NCBI GenBank assembly: GCA_007922305.1
Contig: ML677335.1
Span: 34,758,945 to 34,822,944, forward strand
Origin: Dermatemys mawii
Taxonomy: Eukaryota > Chordata > Testudines > Dermatemydidae
DNA length: 64,000 nt
Reading direction: 5' to 3'
Below, piece by piece: positions 24,048-33,639 of the stretch. The translations under genes were made by a program, and so were the position numbers. The notes under the pieces are model-generated. The model ran no database searches and was not told the origin of the DNA. It saw only the letters and a list, made by a program, of their open reading frames with translations. Position 1 is the stretch's first letter. Each line of letters starts with the position of its first letter.

Positions 24048-25560
24048 AGATTTATAGAAATGTTAGGGTGGAAGGGACCTCAAGAGGTCATTTAATCCAG
24101 CCCCCTGTGCTGAGGCAGGACCAATTATACCTAGACCATCCCTGACAGAGGTTTGACTCACTGGTTCTTAGAAAGCCTCTAATGATGGGGATTCCACAAC
24201 CCTTGGAAACCCATTCCAGTGCTTAACTATCCTTACTGTTAGAAAGCTTCTCCTAATAGCTAACTTAAATCTCCCTTGCTGCAGATTAAGCTGATTACTT
24301 CTTACCCTACCCTTGGTGGATATGGAGAATCATTCATCACCATATGTTATAACAGCCCTTAACATACTTGAAGACTATAAGTCCTTCCTCAGTCTTCTTT
24401 TCTCAAGACTGAGGATCCTTAGCTTATGAAATCTTTACTCATAGGCCAGGTTTATCATTTTTATTGCTCTCCTCTGGACGCTCTCCAATTTACCTACCTC
24501 TTTCTTAAAATGTGGTGCCCAGGACTGGACACAGTATTCCAGCTGAGGCTTAACCAATGCAGGGAGAGTTGGATATTTACCTCCCACATCTTACTTATAA
24601 CATTCCAGCTAATACTCCTCAGAATATTTGCCTCTTTCACAACTACATCATATTGTAGGCTCATATTCAGTGAGTGATCCACTATAATCCCCATCTCTTT
24701 TCAGCAGCACTACCGCCTAACCACTTACTCCTCATTTTGCAGTTATCCATTTGATTTTTCCTTCCTAAGTGCAGTATTTTGCATCCATCTTTGCTGATTT
24801 TCATCTTGTTGCATTCAGATCAGTTTTCCAGTTTGTCATGGTCATTTTGAATTCTCTGTCCTCCAAAGTGCTAGCAATCCCTTCCAATTTGAAGCCAGCC
24901 ACAAATTTTTAAGCACACTCTCCATTCTATTATTCAAGTTATTAATGAAAATATTGACTATACTGGGTCTAGGACAGACCACTGTGGAACCCTACTGATA
25001 CAACCCCAGAGTTTGACAGTGAACCAAAGATAACTACTTTGAGTCTTTCAACCAGTTGGGCACCCACCTTATAGTTATTTCATCTAGAGCAGATATCTCT
25101 CAATTGCTTATGAGAATGTCACAAAAGACCATGCCAAAATCTTTACTAAAATATATATAGCTTTCCGCATCCATTAGGCCAGTAACCCTGTCAAACTTAG
25201 GTAGGTTTGGCATGATTTGTTCTTTGACAAATCCTTGCTAACTATTTCTGATAGCCCTATTAGACTCTGGGTGCTTACAAACTGACCATTTAATTTGTTC
25301 CAGTCTTTCTAGGTTTCAAATTTCAGCTGACTGGTCTATAATTTCCGAAGTCTCATTTGTTCCCCGTTAAAGATAGGTACTACGTTTGTCCTTCTCCAGT
25401 GCTTGGGGAGCTCGCCCATCCCCCATGAATTCTCAAAGATTTAATTGTTCCAAGATTGTTTCAATGTGTTCCTTAAGTACCCTAAAGTGAATTTCATCAG
25501 GACTGCCAAGTAGAATACATCAAACTTACCTAAATATTCTTTAACCTGATCTTATATAAA
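24048..25560 (-). mobile_element. CR1 LINE, longer truncated copy, minus strand
   Basis: The left edge atttatagaaatgttagggt, followed by ggaagggacctcaagaggtc, is the reverse complement of a CR1 3' untranslated region of a different subfamily from the copy at 21591. It continues through ttgctctcctctggacgctc, tggtgcccaggactggacac, attccagctgaggcttaacc and acagaccactgtggaaccct into RT-coding sequence near 25200-25500 (ccccgttaaagataggtac, cttctccagtgcttgggga). The minus strand holds the C-terminal part of the reverse transcriptase ORF. Frameshifts and stops are frequent, so it is a fossil. Confidence 0.85.
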
Positions 25561-26279
25561 CCATTATAGGTGAAATTCTCCTGTACTGCAAAGGGATTCA
25601 ACAAGGCCCTTTAAATCTCTTACATTCTATAGTGAAGAATCATATGGGAACCACTGGACATGCCAGGAGAAATATTCACCCTTACATTCTGTAGAATGGG
25701 TTTCTCCAGCAGCTCCAAACAGAAGATTGTAAAGGAGGCTTAAAAGTGGGCTGGAGGGAGAGTGCATAGGAAGTGTTACTATATTGATTCAGTTCTCCTA
25801 ACATTTCATGTAAAGCATGCAGAGTTACAAGGATTGCTGTTTTACACCATGGTTGGTGCAAAGAGTCTGTTCTGCAGCTTCGCACTCTGTCCATGAAATG
25901 AATAATTAATCACATTCCTCCAGTTCCTGCTTAGTGCCTTTCAAAAAGTCTGTTATGAGAGGTAAATGTGGCAAGGGATTGAGACCTACATATTTCTTTG
26001 GTCTCACAGGTCTATAATGAGATACTTTAGGAAACGTTGCATCTATTTGCCTGATGCTTGTGATGGTGTTACATATCATATTACTCTTTCAATACTGCAG
26101 CATCAGAGGGTTCAGTGTTGTAACTAATATAAAACTACAAAAGGGTCTTAAAATGTTAATGCATTTACTCCATGTTAATGTTAATGACATGTTACTCCAA
26201 ATTATTTTCTATGAGAAAATGGATTGCTTGTTACTGTGTATCTTATCAACCCGACTCTGCACTCTTATGCTTAAGTAAG
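25561..26279. other. Unassigned non-coding DNA
   Basis: Nothing supported. A worn ggtgaaattctcctgtactg near 25570 may be the edge of a palindromic repeat. Confidence 0.35.
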
Positions 26280-26293
26280 CAGTGAAGAATCAG
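26280..26293. repeat. Target-site duplication (left) of PLE remnant
   Basis: cagtgaagaatcag here matches cagtgaaggatcag at 26430-26443 in 13 of 14 positions, bracketing the PLE fragment. Confidence 0.65.
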
Positions 26294-26429
26294 AATCAGA
26301 GGGATAGCTATGTTAGCGTGGATCTGCAAAAGTGACAAAGAGTCTTGTGGCGCCTTATAGACTAACAGATGTTTCGGAGCACAAGCTTTCATGGGCAAAG
26401 ACCCACTTCGTCAGATGAATCAGACGAGT
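26294..26429 (-). mobile_element. Penelope-like element terminal-repeat remnant
   Basis: The + strand reads atcagagggatagctatgtt, gtgacaaagagtcttgtggc, gccttatagactaacag, then caagctttcatgggcaaaga and cccacttcgtcag. It aligns along its length with the PLTR of the large PLE at 44916-48717, with about one change in eight bases. No coding part is present, so this is a heavily truncated insertion. It is flanked by a 14-bp duplication, the same length as that of the large element. It includes the hammerhead-like segment. Confidence 0.8.
26377..26414 (-). ncRNA. Candidate hammerhead ribozyme motif (PLE remnant)
   Basis: On the minus strand the order is CTGACGA, then a GTGGG/CCCAT helix with a short loop, then GAAA, GC, a TGT-type loop, GC and TC. 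This is the core order of a type I hammerhead (CUGANGA, stem II, GAAA, short stem III, UH). This copy keeps the CTGACGA box intact. Stem I is not obvious. PLE terminal repeats are known to carry such motifs. Confidence 0.5.
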
Positions 26430-26443
26430 CAGTGAAGGATCAG
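26430..26443. repeat. Target-site duplication (right) of PLE remnant
   Basis: cagtgaaggatcag, partner of 26280-26293 with one mismatch. Confidence 0.65.
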
Positions 26444-26567
26444 GTAACATATCTAGGTACAGATACATTTATTCCACTTTTCTGAAATAAAATACAGTGG
26501 AACCTCCGATCTACAAACACCTCAGGAATGGAGGTTCTTTGTAACTCTAAAATGTTTGTAACTCTGA

Positions 26568-26714
26568 ACAAATGAGAGACAGGGGATGGACCACATGATG
26601 ATTACCTATTTTATTCATTCGCTTTGGGGCACATGGCATTGGCCACTGTCAGAAGACACGATACTGGGCTAGATGGACCTTTGGTCTGACCCAGTTTGTC
26701 CATTCTTACGTTCA
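26568..26714 (+). mobile_element. CR1 3' end nested in the Tigger-type element
   Basis: The sequence reads ggccactgtcagaagacacg, atactgggctagatggacct, ttggtctgacccagtttgtc and ends cattcttacgttc. It is the sense-strand 3' terminus of CR1, about 147 bp. It interrupts the DNA transposon, so it inserted later. Confidence 0.8.
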
Positions 26715-26904
26715 AAACATTATGGTTCTATCAAAAGTTTACAACTGAATGTTGACTTAATACAATTTTGAAACTTACTATGCAGGAGAAAAATGCTGCT
26801 TTTAACCATCTTAATTAAATTAAATTAAAACCTTGACAATTTTTTTAAACTTTCCCTTTTTTTAAGTAGTTCACATTTAACACAATGCTGTACTATATTT
26901 GCTT

Positions 26905-26933
26905 TGTGTGTGTGTGTATGTGTGCGCGCGCTA
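26905..26933. repeat. (TG)n with (CG)n end microsatellite
   Basis: About eight TG units, an interrupting tatgtg, then gcgcgcgc. It lies inside the Tigger-type element. Confidence 0.85.
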
Positions 26934-27011
26934 CTGCCCAACTGAATACTTCCAGTTATAAATGAGGTGAGCAGCTGACAAGTCAGTTCAAAACTCTGAA
27001 GTTCTACTGTA

Positions 27012-29412
27012 ATCATAAAAAAAGTTATCACCTCAGAATTATTTCATTTAATCCGAATGAATAAAAATAGTAAAATACAGTGTGGAGGGGAGGTCAAAAT
27101 ATTGCAAGTCTTCAGAAATGGCTGTGAATTAAGCATTAGTAGTTGCAAGAAGAAAACTAGACAGAGCAATGGACCGGGCACAGTGAATAGGAGGCAAAGG
27201 GGGCAGGAACTGGAAACTGCCTTTCCTCAGTGCAGCTGGCCAGGGCACAGGACAAAGGAAAATGGGGAGCCAGAGAAAGTTAAAGCTTTCAGAACTGGGA
27301 GGAAATAGAATTGAAACCCAAGCTTCCTCCGTCCAGCACTCAAAGGTTTTTGTTTTTGTTTTTTAAGATTACCAGCCTCCTGTAGCTCTGAGCAATAGAT
27401 TACACACCTGGCAGAGAAAGATGGACCCGCAACACTGGAAGCTAAGTATTAAATAAAGAAGCTATGATTATTTCTTTGCAATCCCACTTTGCAGACTTTC
27501 AACCAGTCTCCAACCCATAAGCCTTAGCCCCCACGTTCACATATGTGAATTATTCTTTGCCTTCCCCTCCTTCCCATTGGAAATTCTTTCACAAAAACAC
27601 TTAGAGTTACAGAAGTTCAAGCGTATTATGTCTTAATGTTTGCACTGCTGTGTGGACTGAACAATTAACTGAAATCTTTCTGCTCCAAAACCACAAGACT
27701 CTACCACTTGAGCAAAAGGAGAATTCATGACACAGTTGCACACTTTGGATTCTGACCAACAGAGCACAGTGGTACACAAAACTAATCAGGTCATCAGATT
27801 TTTTAAATATTCATCACAAAAGTCACAGAAGGTGAGCCTTGACTCAGAAAACGGTGCAATTTCCAGGTAGCCCACACTGAGTCACCTTGTACTCTCAAAA
27901 GATAACAGTTGATGTCATTGCATAATGGGAGGGAGACTATCTCAGAATTCATGGGAGGGGGAATCTAGAAAAAACTTAACTAATCTCAGGACATTTGTTC
28001 ATAGCATATTCCTCTACTTGCACCTCCAGCCCAGCAACAGAAGTATATCTGGATCAACTTTAGTGTTGCTATTGCTTCCTCCAGTAGGAGAAGTCCCTTT
28101 AATTCTGTGATTGCTGTTAATCACAGAAAGCAGAATTAACACTACATGTAGAAGCATTAATATATGCAGCAGTCAACCACATAACATTAATTTCTTTCAA
28201 ATGAGCACAAACCTCATACAATGACTCTTTTCTAGTTCTTCCTGGCTCCCTCTCCCACAGCAAGTAATACCCTTATTTTACATATTACCAAATCCTTTTA
28301 TGGAAGGCACCATATGGGGTATAGCCATAAAAACAGAGAGTATGGCTCAGTCTCCCATCAGTTCACTTCCTTCTGCCCCAGTTCCATACGGTTATAATTT
28401 ATGAGAAAGTTGCTCTCTTGCAATTGCAAAGCAATGGGAATATATGAATCAAAATGATTAAACTTCCTGCTTTCTACATCCTCTTAATAAAGAAGTATAT
28501 TGAAGGAAATAGGCATTAATCAGTTATAATTATTAAGAACCCTTGAGAATTAAAAATATGACCTTGTTAAATATACAATAATCATATAGGGAAAATGGAG
28601 AATTTCAGATTTCCTTTGCTTTCAGTGTTAATGTACAAGTACTGTTGCCTTACGTATAATATTCTAGCTACTGAACCAGTCTTGAAAATCAATGTTTATT
28701 TGTGCCAAAGTTAAAGCTAACACATAATTTCAAAAGTCAACTGAAATGAGGATTGATTTGTATAACTCAAATCAATGCTGCTTATCTTCAAAAATCCATA
28801 TTAGTTAGAGGAAGTATCATTTTTCAGTTAAAAAAAAATAACATCTAGAATTTAAGCAAGTGTTCTTTCAAGTGTTCCTGATGTTTAGGTGTGCTACTCA
28901 TTCCTAAATAATTTATAATCCAGTATTAGCTGTACAGATCAGTAGTGAGTGACACATTCTTGCCCACAGAATACTAAAGCTCAAATAGATACTTTCCATA
29001 CACAAGTTAAAAGTTAGCTATAATTATTGGAAAAGAAAATCAATCTATGGCCAAACACTGCAAATAAACAGCAATCACTGTCCATTAGATAATTAAAATT
29101 TCCTCCCCATTGAAATGGTGTCAAGATCTAAGCTATTTATTAAAAAGAGAATTGCTCTATAGATTGAACCAAATCCTGCTTGCCTTACCCATATGGGTCA
29201 TCTCAGCAAATCACTGGCGCTACTCTTATGGGTACAACAGGATATGGCCCATTGTTCTGTGATGTACTGAACACTAAGAATAATACTTCCCCTTGTTCAA
29301 GTCACCACTACATGGGTAAGTGTTGTTCTTTGAAAACCAATTACAGATCCTTCTGTAAGGTAGCCAGCAAGATGTATGTTTTACTGATTAAAAAAAGCAG
29401 AAGCCAAAATAA
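27012..29412. other. Unassigned AT-rich non-coding DNA
   Basis: About 2.4 kb with no repeat end or gene that I can support. The open frames here (83, 61 and 88 codons) lack any domain. Confidence 0.45.
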
Positions 29413-30041
29413 TGTGACAGGGTGCTCAGAGGGCCAGGTGATCTAATGGTTAGTACACCTGACCTTCAATTCCTCACTTCTCTGTCAGGTCATGATAGCA
29501 GTGTTTTATTTCTGACCCCAAGCTAGGCATGTATGGATCTTCCTCCAGCATCCAGGCCTTGGTCCTTATATGGCACATGGTCCCTCATCCAGACCCTCCC
29601 TCTCTACCAGGTCCCAGACCATGGCCCTGCGTAAGTAACATCAGCAGATTCCTGCTTGTAGAAGGCTATGTTTACCTCTCAGAGCTACTTCCTACATGCA
29701 TACGCCTTCAGTTTGGGGCATGGTCCCTATAGTTCAAACAATCAATAGCTTCAAAAAAAGTCTAAATGAGCAGGACTCTGCAAGACTTGCTGTTTTTCAA
29801 AGAAAAGTCACTGCCTGGGCCTTCCCGCTCTGTGGTCCCCTCTCAATCTCCAATTTCTGTCTGTCTTCCCAGAGAAAGATTCTTCTCTCCTACTGTCTAT
29901 CACCCCTTGCCTGGGCTGCTGAGCTCTCTTTAACCTTCAGCTGGAGCATGCTCATCAAGCCCAGAGGGGCAGGGCTACTTGGTCCCAGTATTGCCTTTTA
30001 ACCCGTTTGGCCCAGTGTGGGGTTTGTATACTCATCATACA
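29413..30041 (-). mobile_element. LTR-like element, minus strand (solo or truncated)
   Basis: The + strand begins tgtgacagggtgctcagagg and ends actcatcataca, giving TG...CA termini about 629 bp apart. Internal pieces such as gagcatgctcatcaagccca and ggtcccagtattgcctttta resemble the start of an LTR read from the other strand, so the element is probably in minus orientation. No clear 5-bp duplication is seen, so one end may continue into lost internal sequence. The two short ORFs inside (67 and 101 codons) have no known domain. Confidence 0.5.
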
Positions 30042-30103
30042 CCCACAGATTTATAATTTGGGGTTTTTTTTAACTGTTTGGCTACGGTTTGGATCTTCTA
30101 TAT

Positions 30104-30320
30104 CAGGGATCAGCAACCTTGAGCACATGGCCTGCCAGGGTAAGCCCCCAGGTGGGCCGGACTGGTTTGTTTACCTGTCGCCTCCACACATTTGGTCGAT
30201 TGCAACTCCCACTGGCCACAGTTTGCTGCTCCAGGCCCGCACCGCTTCCCACAGCTCTCATTGGTCTGGTGCGGCGAACCGCAGCCAGTGGGAGCTGTGA
30301 TAAAAGGTTGCCAATCCCTG
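30104..30320. mobile_element. hAT-type palindromic MITE, 217 bp
   Basis: The left end cagggatcagcaacctt and right end ggttgccaatccctg are inverted partners. The 8-bp flanks ttctatat (30096-30103) and ttctgtat (30321-30328) differ at one base, fitting a hAT target duplication. The interior is G+C-rich with inverted blocks such as tcccactggcc and gccagtgggagc. Overlapping open frames on both strands (78-97 codons) come from this palindrome and are not genes. Confidence 0.8.
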
Positions 30321-30329
30321 TTCTGTATT

Positions 30330-31030
30330 TTTGTGACACTGAATTGTAACTGTAGTATGTTTAATTACGTTCCTTGTTTTCTACCTGTCAGAGACCTGTA
30401 GAAGAGAGAGAGAACTTCATTATAATAATTCTAAAAATAATAAATATTAAGATCCTACTGCAAATGAAGGCAAATTGAATTAAAGTAATTTATTCACAAA
30501 TTTGCTTGTTCATTATTCAACCGTTCCAGCATAGAATACTGTTACTAAGTAGAATGGTACTCAAAATTCAAATTTGTGTCTTTAATTTAAATTCTGAAGT
30601 CCTTCCTTTCATTCCCTGTTATGGCTTTTTAGTTATTCTTTAATCTTGCTAGCATTTAAATTAAAAAAAAAAACTTTTGGTATTTTCTTATTCACCATCC
30701 TTGAGCTTGTATAACATCCACTGTGTTTATTGTTAGGTAACTTGCATAACTCTTGGGTACACTTTCGTTAAGCAGTAATGATGGAGACACAGGGCCTTTG
30801 TTAGTGATTAATGAATGAATGAGGGAATTGATGGCCCAAGATATAAGCACATTGTCATTGACCATAGTTTTTCATTATTACCCAGAAAATGTCTTGGGAC
30901 AGTACAGTTATTGCTACTATAAAATAAAAAAAAAACAGAATCCCCCCAAAATTAGGGATATTTTTAAAGACTTTCCTGAACATAGTCTCTGTCTCGTTTT
31001 AAGTCTAAATGAAAATTAAAGTGTCTCATC
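30330..31030. other. Unassigned AT-rich non-coding DNA
   Basis: Nothing supported. A short (GA)n near 30402 and an A run near 30662. Confidence 0.4.
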
Positions 31031-31034
31031 TCTC

Positions 31035-31270
31035 CAAATATGGCAGAGAGGTTAGAGTGCTAATTTAGGATTCACAGGACCCAAGTTCAGAAGCTTGGTC
31101 TGACTCAGACTTCATGTGTGACCACACACTTATGTCACTGTTTCCCTTCATCTCAGTTTTGCATTTCTGATATTAAGCTAAGAACAATTGTTGCCTCACA
31201 GGACAAATACATTAAAGATTGTGAGGCATTCTGCTGTGATGGCAATGGGAGCAATACAAGTTACTAAGTT
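31035..31270 (+). repeat. MIR-type SINE, plus strand
   Basis: It contains gagaggttagagtgctaatt with caggacccaagttcagaagc (tRNA-like head), then tatgtcactgtttcccttca, tctcagttttgcatttctga and acattaaagattgtgaggca. Head, core and 3' part are in MIR order, although diverged. Confidence 0.55.
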
Positions 31271-31274
31271 ATAT

Positions 31275-31755
31275 AGATGGTTTTAGAAATGATAAAACAG
31301 GAAGAATTATTTTTGATCTCTTAAACTTACAAGAAAGAAGAAAGCTGAAATTAAGCCATACAGTCTTCCCCTCTCCATCCCATATATCAAAACAAAGATT
31401 ATTGCACTCTCATGAGATCATGAAAACCTTATCTACTTTATGGTCTGATTTCAGTGTTGAGTCTCTAGCTGCAGGAACTGGCCTGCCATAAACCAACTTG
31501 CTGCTTAATTTCTTTATTTCTGCTGATATGCCCCAGGTTACAATGAAGTAGACAGAATAAGACTTGTGGATGAAATTATATGTACGAAGTCTCACATCTC
31601 ATAGGATTATTTCCCTTGTCAAAAACTAGTATATATGACCGAATCGTCCTCATCTCTTCCTTCTGCCTATTGCAAACCTTCACCTGCCTGCTAGTCAATG
31701 TTTCATCTTAAGTACTGTGTATATCTCCACAGATTAAGAATAAATCAGAGGGCTA
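31275..31755. other. Unassigned non-coding DNA
   Basis: No repeat or gene supported. Confidence 0.4.
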
Positions 31756-31759
31756 GAAT

Positions 31760-32010
31760 CAGGGGCAGCGAGCTATGGGTTCGTGGTGCCTAGGCTCCAT
31801 GAAATTCAGGGCCCAAGAGTCTCTCCTCAGGCAGCATCTGCCACACCTGAGTGCCTTCCCTGCAGCATCAGCCAGCCACACCCCCGTGTGCCTCCCGCGA
31901 GAGTCCCTGCCTGCCCTTGTCAGCGGGTGGCTGTCCTCTGCAGCTCTGCACTGTGTTCCCTCGCCATCCGCTGCCACAGCACCAGCTGGCAGAGCACAAA
32001 GGAATAGGGA
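31760..32010. repeat. GC-rich patch, probable repeat of unknown type
   Basis: From aggggcagcgagctatgggt to caccagctggcagagcac, the base composition jumps to G+C-rich with CpG, unlike both flanks. All reading frames are open for 60-109 codons because AT-rich stop codons are scarce. No domain is visible and no inverted ends are clear. The sharp edges suggest an inserted repeat rather than a gene or promoter. Confidence 0.45.
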
Positions 32011-32011
32011 A

Positions 32012-32255
32012 GGAGCAGTGTCTAGCAATTCCCAAAACATTAGGCTACAATCCTACCAGACCCTCATAGAGGTCAGGAAAGAGAAGGAGACCCTCATTAT
32101 ATAAAGGCCAGGCAGAAGTTCACCCTTACTTACCTAAGTGACCTTTATAAAGTACTGATTCATGTAGTTTTATACATCAATGACTTCCTCACAATCCATG
32201 TCAACACTAATAGCACATTAAATGGACCAAATTATAAAAAAAAAGTGTGAGATCC
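32012..32255. other. Unassigned non-coding DNA
   Basis: Nothing supported. Confidence 0.35.
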
Positions 32256-32258
32256 TGC

Positions 32259-33633
32259 TGTGACATTACACCCCATATTATTTATGGAAATATGCTTATG
32301 ATATGGATATGCATAACAGATGTATTTTATGCAAGATGGGTCTTGTAAGGGGTCATCTTAAAGGTTATAATTTACCAAATGTGCTTATCCAATTTATGTA
32401 TGTATCATTTGTGTGTAAAGTTAGGAATATTTACTATGTATCAATTTCAACTATGTGTGCGTTTGGGAGACACCTACCAGACAACAGGCCATTAGCCTTG
32501 ATGGTCCTCTAGGAAGAAACAGTAAGACTTTGAAAATAGTAATCTCTCTCCTTCCTGAGAGGCATCCTAGGACATAGCTGTGACACTACTAAATCAGATA
32601 GTCCTGTCACCTGGTACTAAACACCATCTTGGAGTATGTCTTCACTACCAACATTAAAGCACTGCCGTGGAAGCGCTTTAACAAGGCTGTGTAGTGGTGG
32701 CACCAGTGCTGGGAGAGAGCTCTCCTAGCATTGTGAAAAACTCACCCCCATGAGGGGAGTTTTTCACACCCCCTGAGCAAGAAAGTTCAGCACTGTAAAA
32801 TGGCAGTGTAGACAAGACCTAAGACTTCTAATAACTTTCCACTAAAAGAAGGGAAAGGTCAAGACTGGGAAACAAATGATTCCTGCTTTATGTAAATATT
32901 ATTTAAGGCGGGAGAGTAAGGCAAACCGGACTCCTCTCCATTGCCTTCCTGCCCAAGAAGAAAGACTACTGAAAGTACCTGAAGAGACAAAGAAACTGAG
33001 TGGTGGGAAAGGCAAGGGATGAGTCCAGACTAAGACTGTAAAGAGAAATAACTGGATCTCAAAGCCACAGAAATGCTGCAACTTGCCTAAAACAACATCT
33101 AGGGTGATAAAATATTTCTTGAAACCAGTCTAAGATCTTAATATGCATGTTTTGTTTTATTTGCTTGGTAATCTGCTTTGTTCTGTTTACTATCCCTTAT
33201 AATTACTTAAAAGCTGCCTTTTATAGTTAATAAACTTGGTTTTGTTTATTATTAAACCCAGTTTGTGCAATTTCTAACTAGGGTGGAGAGAAATTGTGCA
33301 TATCTTCCTCAATATTAAGGGAGGGACGGAATTTATGAGTGTACGTTTCATAGATTTCTCTACAGCGCAAGACAATATTATGTTGGGTATGCTTTCCGGA
33401 GGGGAGTTGCACTTGATTGCTGGGTGATTTCCTAGCTGAGTCTTCTCAGAGAGCTGTTTTCACTCTGTAATTCTACAGCTGGTGGTTCCCTACTTGTGTG
33501 TGCGTGCTGACAGAGGCCGGAGAGCCTAATTCAGCAAAACAGAGACAGCGTGCCCAGGCTAGTGGAGCAGGCAGGCTCAGTGAAATCCCAGTACATCAGG
33601 TGGCATTCCAGAAGTGGGGTCCAACCCTTCACA
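32259..33633 (+). mobile_element. Long LTR-like repeat (about 1.4 kb, about 1.2 kb without nested MITE)
   Basis: It begins tgtgacattacaccccatat and ends gtccaacccttcaca, giving TG...CA ends. Between them lie ggaaatatgcttatgatatg, gtcacctggtactaaacacc, a late ttgttttatttgcttggtaa, a poly(A)-signal-like agttaataaacttgg near 33225, and cagtacatcaggtggcattc. Just after the end is ca-tggcgtctctggg, which could be a worn primer-binding site and leader, making this a 5' LTR rather than a solo LTR. No flanking duplication is seen. A MITE interrupts it at 32637-32821. Confidence 0.6.
32637..32821. mobile_element. MITE with GTATGTCTACACT-type ends, nested in LTR
   Basis: The left end ggagtatgtcttcactacca and right end cagtgtagacaagacct are inverted partners. 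Internal inverted blocks include aactcacccccatgagggga and gtttttcacaccccctga. It splits the LTR at ccatctt | aagacttct. The superfamily is not settled because no clean target duplication is visible. Confidence 0.7.
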
Positions 33634-33639
33634 CATGGC

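Larger units (their letters stand above)
26495..27009. mobile_element. Pogo/Tigger-type non-autonomous DNA transposon
   Basis: The left terminus is cagtggaacctccgatctac and the right terminus gaagttctactg, inverted partners (CAGTRGAAC type). TA dinucleotides flank both ends (26493-26494 and 27010-27011), the target duplication of Tc1/mariner/pogo elements. The second half of the left arm has ggaggttctttgtaactcta. A CR1 3' end sits inside it at 26568-26714, and the halves rejoin as gaacaaa | aaaacattatgg. No transposase frame remains. Confidence 0.75.

Noticed and set aside
30007..30349. Overlapping frames of 78-97 codons on both strands
   Set aside because: They result from the GC-rich palindromic MITE at 30104-30320, in which stops are scarce on both strands.
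31759..32104. Frames up to 109 codons on both strands
   Set aside because: Explained by the local GC-rich composition; no domain or exon signal.
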